A stretch of DNA of 64,000 bases from Sphaerulina vaccinii (taxonomy: Eukaryota > Ascomycota > Dothideomycetes > Mycosphaerellales > Mycosphaerellaceae): NCBI GenBank assembly GCA_022570795.1, contig JAKUDP010000004.1, forward strand, positions 1,860,001-1,924,000, in the 5' to 3' direction. Below the pieces are notes generated by a model. That model saw only the letters and a list, made by a program, of their open reading frames with translations. It was not told the DNA's origin and did no database searches. Made by a program: the position numbers and the translations under genes. This document shows, in pieces, positions 55,176-64,000 of this stretch. Position 1 is the first letter of the stretch, and each line of letters starts with the position of its first letter.

Positions 55176-55770
55176 GGTGGCGCGGATGTCGATGGCTCGA
55201 GGAGAACGAAGACGTGAAGCGTTATTTCGATTATTTTGAAGTGGTCGGAGGTGATGTGCGCTGTCGCCAGATTGCAGATGTGTCTCGAGTTCGCGTGCGT
55301 GGTGATTCGCGAGTACGTCGGGCATGATGCTGGCGTGGTGTGGAGACGCGTGCTTGAGGGCCAAAACAGGATCAGAGGCGTGAGTGCGACTAGCTCCTGC
55401 GCGGGAGGCAGAAGCTTCGGGGTGCAGCCATGAATCGCGCGGTGAAGTGAAGTGAAAGTTACGACGCGACTTAGTCGCGACATGAAAGCCCACCATCACA
55501 ACATCGTCTCCAACATATCATCTTTCATGCTCCGTGGTATGTCTGGAGCTCCAGTAGCTCGGGCAACAAGATGCTCCAGAAGCCAGGAGCTCTGTCGGCC
55601 CACAAGCCAGCCGACTGTTACTAGTTCAAGGAGCCAATTATACTCGGTCGCAGAGTGAGACGGCCAGTTCGACATGCGTCCACGTCATCGTCGCATGATA
55701 GTAAAGATGCCAACAGAATCCCCATACGCTAAGGATATCGACCAGTCCAGCGCTCTGGAGTACTCGTAAA
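55176..55770. other. Intergenic region
   Basis: This is the promoter of the SANT-like gene and the 3' side of the Ndt80-type gene. The minus frame stays open upstream of 55175 to 55499, but its composition is not protein-like. Confidence 0.4.
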
Positions 55771-57519
55771 TCAATCATCGTCCGGCACATACATGCGCTT
55801 GCTTTTCGACCTAGCGCTATGCGTAATAGTGGGATCTCTTGGATCCGATCTCAGCTTGATATGATGCACCACATGAGGTCTGTAAACAGCATCTACTGGT
55901 GGCATCCAGTCGTCAAGACTGAGAGGGAAGTACTCATACAAAAGATCCGCACTTTCGTCTGGACTGTTGATAGTGTTGTTCGAAAATGAAGGAGGTCGAG
56001 CTGGAATTTGAAGCCTCTTCGCCTTCTGCGCAGAGTCAGGAGGCGTTTGGCTACTGCCTGGCTTCGGCGAGTCGTCTTCCACGAGCGAAAGATTGATAGG
56101 CGCAGGTGGTGGTTTGGCGGGCTGCGTGGAGGTCTGTAGTCCTGGGGATGTCGCTCTATAGGCATTGCCCATGTCATGAGGTAGTGTTCGAGGAGGCGCC
56201 ATGGCTGATGTATCCAGCGCGCCAGCGTTCGTTTGCTGTTGCCAATCGTACGGTACACTCGGCGCCACGCCGTCGTGAGCATCGTATGAGTACATAGACA
56301 TGGCTGGAGCGGGAGCTTCAGTCTTCACTGGAGCTGATGTAGGTCCTTCGTTCCTGAGCTTCTCTCCACCATGAACTGTCGCGGCACGTGTCACATTGGA
56401 CGACTTGCGCATATGACCATTACCGCTCAGAGGCAGATCTTTGCGAGACTGGAAGTTCCGTGGACTGCGACCACGTACTATGATCGCACCCGACTGCACT
56501 TCGCACATAGGTATCTTCCCGCCTGTAGCCAAGGTAGCCAGTACTTTGAGCCGCACGACAAAGTGCTGCTGCAGCTCCTTGCGCCTGCCATTGTTCGCTG
56601 TCGCTATCCTGAACTGCAGTCGTTTCCACTGGAATGGGAAGCTGGCAAAGTCTGTGTTCATCTCTTGCACATTCATGAGATCCAGAGGTATAGACGGCGG
56701 CTCGCGCTCAGTCTTGTCCTCTTGCACTGACCCTGTAGGACCCGCAGGCGTCTTCCATGGTACGGATATGACCTTCACCGAGTTGCCTTCTGTAGATTCA
56801 TTCGCACTTATGACTAGCTCTTGCCCAATGATCGGTATCTGCTCTCCTTGATCTGTCATGATATATCGCAGCGTTCGTGGCAGCGTGATCTCTCCAGTGA
56901 TTTGGAATAGATTCCTTCTGTAGCATGTGAGCTCAGAAGGAGGTGGATTCGCATCACCCGCCGAAGCCCAAGGCGACTCTGCTAGAAAGAACATGCCATG
57001 GAGCTGTGCTACCAAGGATATAGTCGTTCGTCGATATGTATAGTCGAGCAGCGTGTAGTCGAAGGTAGGTAACGAGAAGCCTAGCAGCTTATTGTTGGGA
57101 TCGTTCAATGGCGCTTCCGGATCATGGGAATCTTGTGTCGGCGCATCGAAGGCACTGACAACATCTGAGAACGGATCTTCGTACGCGCTCGCGAAGCGTT
57201 TGAGGGGAGGCGGAGCTGTTTGTTGCAAGCTATGTAGATTGAGATCATCGCTTCTGCAGAGAGAGTCATCGTCAGTAAGAAACAGTCTCACTTGGCCTGA
57301 GACCAGCCTCATATGGTCGCTGATATGAGACATAGAATGCCTGAGGGTCTACGTCCACGTCCACACATACCCTGCGTAACCTCCATAAGTAGAGTGGTGA
57401 TCAGTATACTCCGTCGGTAGCAGCATCTCTTGGTAAGGTTCCTGCCCTACTGCATTCGGTTGCTGCATCTGCGTCGCTAGATAGGTCATAGTCGACGGGT
57501 CGAAGCCGAAGAGGTCCAT
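55771..57519 (-). CDS. Ndt80/PhoG-family transcription factor (RON1/Rep1 type)
   Basis: Exons 57519-57371 and 57253-55771 join in phase (GG|A giving Gly) over a 117-nt intron with CTGAC, giving 543 residues. The N-terminal ~90 residues are Gln/Tyr/Pro-rich (MDLFGFDPSTM...). The Ndt80 DNA-binding fold spans about 100-330: LDYTYRRTTISLVAQLHGMFFLAE, CYRRNLFQITGEITLP, PFQWKRLQFRIATANNGRRKELQQHFVVRLKVLA and IIVRGRSPRNFQSRKDLPL. This last is the conserved RGRSPxxF end of the domain. A long Pro/Ser-rich tail ends in a basic patch (RSKSKRMYVP). Ndt80-type RON1 of Trichoderma and Rep1 of Candida control GlcNAc genes; the location here supports the same job. Confidence 0.9.
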
Positions 57520-58326
57520 GATGGCGACGTCGCATCAGCGCCCACCTTACGGTAGTATTGCAGAAGAGATCTTCGCATAAGACTTGCGACTCGGAGCTTG
57601 TCGTCCAACTTCTTGGCAGCTTGCTGATTTGCGATCGTGGTACGACGGTAGAAGGTTCGTGGTGACTTGGGGATATACGAGTGGTTCTCGACGTGAGGTA
57701 TGTTGTCCTTCGGTATGCCCAGCCTTCAGTAGTCGCTGCACACCACCCGCACTATGAGCTGCGCCAGTGGATCGTCCGGAAGCTGAATGTTGTGCAGCTC
57801 TGTGCGACTGCGATAGCCGGCCTTCTTGATAGCTTCGGGATTCTGCGAACGCATGGAGTCGTTTGGAGGTCTTCGGATCTCTCACCGAGTATGCTGCTCC
57901 GTTGTGATCGCGCTAACATGGAGATATGATTGACTCCCTCTCCATGGGCAAGTCGACGCTGTCCACGTTGTGATCTACAAGATAGTCATGCACGTGGAAG
58001 CTCATTGCGAAAGGTAGGTCGTGATGAACCGGGATCCGTCGTTCTGTTGTTCACGATGATAGGCTGCGCAAATGGCGCTCGAGTCGCTGACTGGTCCAGG
58101 CTGTGGAGAACTTGGTGGTGAAGCACGTGAGACTGACCAAGCTGGCAGCATTGCGCGGGATAATGATGTAGAAAACTGCTGGGACATATGAATAGCTTCG
58201 TATAAAGACTTAATATAGAAGTCGTCAGAGGTGTAGAGCTGTTGAACTATTGATAAGATCAGGTCGTGATACTGTTGACGTTAGGGTATATAATGTATAG
58301 CACAGTAGATCGCTTCGAACATGTCG
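57520..58326. promoter_or_regulatory. Upstream region of the Ndt80-type gene
   Basis: About 800 bp between the RON1-type start and the NGS1-type stop. One CGCAAAT at 58066-58072 fits CRCAAAW and could allow self-control. No gene is seen. Confidence 0.35.
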
Positions 58327-61300
58327 TCAAGATGGCGGTATCTTCGTCCAGGTAGCAGCATCACAGCTGACTTCCTCGAAGTTGTGCAGTACGCTGAAGC
58401 CCATTGCGCTGAGGCCGTCGAAGTTGCCATCGCCATCCATCTGCAGAGTGTCAGTAATAGTGCAATATCAAACGACACAGATGAACTCACATAATCAAGT
58501 ATGCACACATTACAACCTTGTCCCTTGACCTGTCTCATGCCGAGCAAGATCAAGCCTTGCAGCAGTGTCGAGTACTCTCCAACACTGGGACTGATGACAG
58601 GCGACGAGATGCCTCCAGCGAGTTCTCCCAAGTCCTTCATACTGGGAACGAACTCAGCAAGTGAGCTTTGCATATTGTACAGCACGACCGTGCCGACGAT
58701 CGCACCGTCCTCAGGTCGTTTGGCGCGAATGATACCGCATGCCGCAGGATCGGCCAATGCCATCTTGTATACTTCGGCGAGGCCTTGCCTGTTGTTGGTT
58801 TTGATGTGATCCAGAACTGGTCCAGCATAGTCCCAGCCATATACCAGATCGAAGTCGACGCCAGCACTCTGCAAGCTCTTTGCCATTCCTTCGGGTGGCG
58901 ACCAGGTCAAGAGGTTACGAGCTACCATGCTGCACACTGAGCGAGAAAGAGCAGTGTTCCAGCCTAGGTTCGCAAACCAAGATCTTAGACGCTTTCTTTC
59001 GCCTCCGTGACCTGTGGGTATTCCTAGATATATGCTGGGCAAACGTGAACCAAGCTGGAATCGTTTCACACCCTCTCTCTGGAGCAACGTTCGTATCGCT
59101 CTGTTGTGTAGCGAATGGCCGATCGATAGCTTTCTCCTGCTAGGGTCGACAAAGATAGCGCCAATGACACCAGTGCCTGTCGCAGGGAAGAAGTACGTTG
59201 CGCAGAAGCCATACAACGCTTGCGTTGAGCTATTCCTGACCACGTAGTGTGCCTCATGGATGTCTGCATTTCGTAAGAGGAAGGAGTTCGACGTTGCGCT
59301 CGCCACTTCTGAATGCAATCCTGGCGCATTACCATCGACTACCGACTTGACAAGTACATCAAGTGAGTTTGAGTCGCGTTCCTCGTTGAACGCCTCAACC
59401 AGCCAATGTTGCTTAGACTGAGACAACTTCTGGCTTTGGCTGATCGATCCAGGTAGGGCACCAGCAGGAGTGAAGTCGCCATAGAGCACCTTCACAAGCG
59501 ACATGAGTGCCGTTTCCGTGAAGTCGTATGTGCAAAGATATGTGCCAATGTTCTGGTCCATAGCAAAGTCGTATGGCGAGCTGACAGAGATAACAATCAG
59601 TGGCATTTCCCTCCTCTCGCCAGCAGACGTGTAGTGCATATTACATATCATCGAGACGTGCTTTGTGAAACCGTGTTGATACAAGTTGCGGTTCGCGTCA
59701 GCTGTGACAATGATGATGGCGCTCGCCCTGTTGATGAGATTCTCATGCTGCGGCCGAACACCATTGGCGGTATATGATGTGTGCAAGACCCGACCAGTGC
59801 GCTGCCGAGCAAGCGTTCGACCCAGCTCTCGAAAGACTCGCTCGCCACTCATAACGGACGCACTGCGTTGCAGATGTTCAGGCTCAGGAGAGCCACTTGC
59901 TGCTTGTTCAGAAAGTGCTCTGGCGGCAGCAGAGGCCACTAATGGCTTGACGAGTGGCGTGAGCAGGAGCAGCTCGTCTTCAGGCTCAATGACATTAGTC
60001 AAAGGCAGCAATCGATTCTTGTCGCGAACCACAGTGATTGATGAGTTGTACGCTTTAGTCGAGAGTTGGGTATGCGACGGCTGTAGCTGCGACAGAAGCG
60101 GAATGCCAGCAGGATTGAGCGCCTTCTCCCAAGTGGTGCACTTCGCCTTGAGGTCGAGCACACGTTTGAGCGACTGTTTCAAGCGATCCTTGGACATCAT
60201 TGCGTTCTCCACTCCGAGCTTGAATCCTTCGATAGCCTCCTGCTGGTGCACGAAAGAGCGACACAGTAGCACGATGTCGCAGCCGGCATTGATCGCCATG
60301 ACAGTGCCACCCCCGACGCCGATGTTATGACTGAGAGCTTCCATCTCGAGGCAGTCAGAGATGACTACACCATCGAATTGTAAGTCATTCCTGAGCAGAT
60401 CGTTCACGACTTGCTCTGACAGACAAGCGTGCATGACGTTCAGACCAGCCGAAGACATCGCACAGCCACCGACCATCATAGCGTCCAGACCTTCTTTGAT
60501 GGCATTGCGAAATGGTACCAGAGCGTTCAAGCTCAGCGACTCGAGGCTTTCCGTGATCGTGGGCACATCCAACGCGGACCCGAGAAACTCCAGACTGCCA
60601 TATGAAGGGAAGTGCTTTCCCATAGTGCTCAAGCCAGCATCCTTGTAGCCTTTCATGAACGCAATGCCGTATGCAGAGACCTCCTGTGGATCATCTCCTG
60701 TCGTGCGCACTCCTAAAGGCTGGTTTCGGGCATTGGTCAAGACATCCAAGACCGGACCCATCATTAAGTTCACGCCACATGCTGAGATCTCTTCAGCAGT
60801 CGCTTTTGCTACTTCATAAGCAATCTCCTTGGACCCCGTCGCTGCGAGACCCATGGCAGATGGGTACTGTCGAATATAGATCTCATCGAACAAGCTGTTG
60901 ACACCTCCATTCTCCTGGTCGATGCCAATGAGCAGAGGCACTGGATGTCCGGCATCGTAGGCCAACTTCTGCAGCTCGAGTACCAGCTCAGTGCACTGCT
61001 CCGCATCTGTGCGATATCAGTACAACGCGGCACGTGAATAGCGGCTGCGGTCTTACTCTTGAGGTTCTTGGCGCTCAATAGAAGAGAACCGATATGGTCC
61101 TCCTGGATGAGCTTCTTGATCTGCGGTGTTACAGTCGTTCCCTCGAATCCCATCTACCAAGAAATAACCATAAGCATTGACTCCACATTGACAGTGTCAT
61201 AATGCAACGCCATAACGGAAAGTCAACTTGCCATGAACAACTGCCCCAGAGTTCTGCCATCGCATTAGCTTCATGATCCCTCGCATGTACTTGCTAGAGC

Positions 61301-61423
61301 TGTAACCTCAACCACGAAGGTTCGAACGGAGGCAGTAAGCTCTTATGTGACATACCGATCCATGTCGTCCCAAACGGGATCCAGCTCCAAGGTGCCATTG
61401 CCAGTAGACTTAGTGATGGCCAT
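58327..61423 (-). CDS. GH3-GNAT fusion, NGS1-type GlcNAc sensor candidate
   Basis: Five exons (61423-61356, 61253-61232, 61153-61057, 61006-58491, 58440-58327) give 938 residues in phase. Exon 2 is a 22-nt microexon and the intron after it begins GC (GCAAGT). GH3 domain, about 22-400: LGQLFMMGFEG, LLIGIDQENGG (90-97), GPVLDV, GKHFPSYGS (192 on), GCAMSS and VVISDCLEMEAL with the nucleophile-position Asp at about 280. The Asp-x-His acid/base loop expected after KHFP is absent. A poorly conserved linker leads to GNAT-like parts: GAIFVDPSRRKLSIGHSLHNRAI and, near the end, VVGTVVLYN and LLLGMRQVKGQGCNVCILDYM-type segments. Candida NGS1 has the same order and works as GlcNAc sensor and acetyltransferase. 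Confidence 0.9.
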
Positions 61424-62271
61424 CCTGACGGCTTCCAAGGACTCCACTGACTAGGCGATCAATGAGACAATCATGCGGCAGGCCAACAAGCGCGTGGCTG
61501 ATGACCGCGTGGCCGGATGATTGTGGTTGCCCGATGAGTAGGTACTGTCGCGTGCGAGGTGGATTCTGGTCCGGTCAGGTCATCCTTCTGAATGACACCA
61601 CCAGAGATCGTTACTGGACGGCTAGCGACAGGCCGCTGGTATGTCGTAGCGGGCCGAGCGGACTCGATGAAGCTCTGCTGTTGAAGATGGGCTCTGCGAG
61701 ATCTGGTTGTAACCTAGATGGAGTAGTGTCGCATGGCAAGAAGCGAACCAAGGATGCTGACTTGTGGTAGCACAAGACTACGGCTCTCCATAAGCTGAGT
61801 CGAGTCAAAACAGCTTCGCTTCCGAAACTGTGGAACCAAATTCATCTGACACAAGTTGTTGACTGCTGCTGACACAACTTTGTCCTTGGAGCTCCATCAT
61901 CCTCGTTGCAACCTCACCATTCCGCCGGTTGCAACGTGGGTATGCCATTGGACGCAAAATTCTCCTCGAAGCTATGCTCTCCTCCTGCCGCGATAGGACG
62001 ATAGGGCAGTTCTATCGACATGGAGCAGAGTTGCAACAAAGCAACATCGAGCTCGAGCTCTTCGTTGGCACTGCCGTGACGTGTTATCGCTGGCATTCTG
62101 ATCGGCCTGCACGATGCTACAGCAGATGGTTTAGCTCTGCTTCGAACTTAGGTGGACTCGATCTCGATGCTACAGGATTCGAGATGTGAAGATTGTATAC
62201 TTCTGACCTCCTACTGACTGAACAAGGACACACCCCATCACATCTGATATACCTACAGACATACCGCCAAC
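61424..62271. promoter_or_regulatory. Divergent promoter of NGS1-type and DAC1-type genes with repeated motifs
   Basis: Three copies of the perfect palindrome GTTGCAAC lie at 61905-61912, 61928-61935 and 62030-62037. Two copies of CTGACACAA lie at 61846 and 61868, 22 bp apart. A plus frame at 61929-62189 is probably an accident of the leader. These repeats are candidates for regulator binding; none is proven. Confidence 0.45.
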
Positions 62272-63576
62272 ATGCCCATGGCACTTTCTCCAGAACGACC
62301 TAAGAGTGGCGTGACACGCTTGACAGGCGGACGACTCGTGAAGAATGGCAAGCTCGTAGAAGAAGACCTCTGGATATCCTCCATTACGGGCAAGATCCTA
62401 CGAAGTCAAGAAGTCTTCTACCAGCACCATGTCATGCCCGATCACATCATCGACCTCCACGGCAAGATCCTATGTCCTGGCTTTATCGACGTACAGTTCA
62501 ACGGCGCATTTGGCGATGACTTCTCTACGATACCCACGAACGAAGCAGGAGAGGAAGACATATCCGCATACGTGAAGACGCTGAAAAAGTTGAACAAGCG
62601 AGTGGTACAAACAGGTGTGACGAGTTATCTGCCAACTCTGCCAAGCAACAAACCAGAGCTATATCACAAAGTACTGCCATATCTGGGACCAAGTGGAGAG
62701 CGCAGGGACGCAGCAGAGGGCAGCGAGAGTCTAGGAGCACACTGCGAAGGACCCTTCATATCACCCACCAAGAATGGCATCCATAGTCTGGACGTTCTCC
62801 AAGAAGCCACGGCCGGTCTTTCCAGCATGGAGACCTGTTATGGTAAACAGCACCTAGGATCACCAAGTCCCATCAAAATGATTACCGCCGCCCCAGAAGT
62901 CCCCGGCGTATCCTCTCTCGTTCCAGACCTCGCATCCCGAGGCATCATCTTCTCCATCGGCCACACAGAAGCTACCTACGAACAAACGAGTGACGCAATC
63001 AGGAATGGTGCAAAGATGATCACTCATCTCTTCAATCAGATGCCTGCTCTACATCATCGCAATCCCGGGCCTTTCGGCGTGCTAGGCAAAGCAGAAGATA
63101 TAGAACGACCATACTTCGGAATCATAGCTGATGGCATACATCTTCACCCTACGACTGTCAACATTGCGTGGAATGTGCATCCTGAAGGCTTCATTCTTGT
63201 GACTGATGCGATGAAGACTGTCGGACAACCAGATGGAGTCTACGAGTGGACGAACGGCGATCGCTTTGTGAAGGTGGGCTCAGTGTTAAAGCTGGAGGGC
63301 ACAGACAAACTTGCTGGGAGCTGTTGTAGCCTGATTGAGTGCGTGAGCAACTTATGGAACTGGAGTAGGTGTACTGTGCCAGAAGCTATCGCGAGTGTGA
63401 CGAGTACACCGGCGAAGATGCTGGGGCTGGATGGTGTGAAAGGCGGTTTGGACGAGGATGCGGACGCTGATCTGCTTGTGTTGGATGAAGTGTCCGAGGG
63501 GGCAGAACGCAGGTTTGAGGTGGAGATGGTATGGAAGTTTGGCAAGGTCGTGTACGATAAGGAGGCGAAAAAGTGA
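62272..63576 (+). CDS. N-acetylglucosamine-6-phosphate deacetylase (NagA/DAC1 type)
   Basis: This is an intronless gene of 434 residues with start ATG in CCAACATG; a second Met follows two codons later. Amidohydrolase-fold marks of NagA are DLHGKILCPGFIDVQFNGAFG, GAHCEGPFISPTKNG with the metal-binding Glu, and SIGHTEATYEQ and THLFNQM with the metal His residues. GIIADGIHLHP and ILVTDAMKTVG with the catalytic Asp follow, and the C-terminal TSTPAKMLGL and DLLVLDE complete it. It removes acetate from GlcNAc-6-phosphate to give glucosamine-6-phosphate for the deaminase at 46.5 kb. It is divergent from the NGS1-type gene with 848 bp between starts. Confidence 0.93.
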   Translation: MPMALSPERPKSGVTRLTGGRLVKNGKLVEEDLWISSITGKILRSQEVFYQHHVMPDHIIDLHGKILCPGFIDVQFNGAFGDDFSTIPTNEAGEEDISAYVKTLKKLNKRVVQTGVTSYLPTLPSNKPELYHKVLPYLGPSGERRDAAEGSESLGAHCEGPFISPTKNGIHSLDVLQEATAGLSSMETCYGKQHLGSPSPIKMITAAPEVPGVSSLVPDLASRGIIFSIGHTEATYEQTSDAIRNGAKMITHLFNQMPALHHRNPGPFGVLGKAEDIERPYFGIIADGIHLHPTTVNIAWNVHPEGFILVTDAMKTVGQPDGVYEWTNGDRFVKVGSVLKLEGTDKLAGSCCSLIECVSNLWNWSRCTVPEAIASVTSTPAKMLGLDGVKGGLDEDADADLLVLDEVSEGAERRFEVEMVWKFGKVVYDKEAKK

Positions 63577-64000
63577 ATTGACCTCGAGCTGAAGAGGATC
63601 ATACACTATATCGAGTAGGTGTGCGCAGAATGATTGATACCAAAATGCTTCGATACATATAGATTGCAGCATAGAATCAATGTACAGAAAGAACTTAACT
63701 CACAATCAAAAGTTGACCAGGATCTTTTCGGACCATGACACTTTGGCTTGTGAACGCCGGATGACGTCGATTTGCCCATACCATATCAATTGGCGGAAAC
63801 GCGAATGATGGACTCAACATCGACAACCATCACGATCACGCCCATCGGCCTATACTCGAGCTCATACCATGATACTGAGCTGTATACCCCGGTGACAGCA
63901 CGCGTCGAACGATGCGAGCCACCCTTTCCTTGGGCCGGTCATGCCTTTCAGCACTCCATAACAGCAGCCAGTCTGTTCGACCTCAAGTCCTCCGACACAT
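63577..64000. other. Window end, no gene seen
   Basis: This is the 3' flank of the deacetylase gene. The last 300 bases have no recognisable frame. Confidence 0.5.

Noticed and set aside
1..64000. CRISPR arrays, prokaryotic operons, ribosome-binding sites, or a polyketide/NRPS cluster
   Set aside because: Sequence is eukaryotic with spliced genes; no spaced direct repeats or megasynthase modules were seen.

Overview
This window looks like nuclear DNA of a filamentous ascomycete, most likely a Dothideomycete close to the Mycosphaerellales. The genes carry short (about 50-100 nt) GT-AG introns with CTAAC/CTGAC branch sites and are spread over both strands without operons. Families present include Ndt80/PhoG, WSC, NACHT-TPR, fungal arylsulfotransferase-like, PARG and F-box-like proteins. 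Exon models below were spliced by eye and checked for reading phase; genus-level placement is inference.

Left third (1-22.6 kb): the end of a basic Lys/Ala-rich protein, an MFS transporter, an arylsulfotransferase-like protein, a small mitochondrial-type membrane protein, an RBR E3 ubiquitin ligase, a Kex2-processed repeat precursor (12.1-12.9 kb), a methyltransferase, a small hydrophilic protein and a 2194-residue NTPase/TPR protein of NLR-like layout (15.8-22.6 kb).

Middle (22.6-46.5 kb): a 3.1-kb stretch with no recognisable gene, a secreted Ser/Thr-rich protein, a GST fusion, an F-box-like protein, a poly(ADP-ribose) glycohydrolase, a frameshifted F-box-like gene, a Gfo/Idh/MocA oxidoreductase, an SDR, a small Cys-rich protein, a WSC-domain GPI-type protein and an Atg22-like transporter. 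This part also holds an initiator tRNA-Met interrupted by a 54-nt segment with spliceosomal-intron landmarks, four copies of a 150-156 bp tRNA-related (SINE-like) repeat, and degenerate telomere-like repeats inside a 41-bp inverted repeat.

Right third (46.5-63.6 kb): an apparently complete N-acetylglucosamine (GlcNAc) cluster. It contains glucosamine-6-phosphate deaminase (NagB/DAM1 type), an UNC93-like MFS protein in the position of an NGT1 transporter, a hexokinase-family GlcNAc kinase candidate (HXK3 type), an Ndt80-family regulator (RON1 type), a GH3-GNAT protein (NGS1 type) and GlcNAc-6-phosphate deacetylase (DAC1 type). A small SANT-like protein sits inside the cluster. The inferred flow is uptake, phosphorylation, deacetylation, then deamination to fructose-6-phosphate, with NGS1 as sensor and coactivator and RON1 as transcription factor. 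The GH3 domain lacks the Asp-x-His loop expected of a working NagZ-type hydrolase, which fits a sensor. Cluster and sensor types are known from Trichoderma reesei and Candida albicans; the sensor-decayed GH3, SANT-like member, palindromic promoter repeats and odd splicing are the points to check here.
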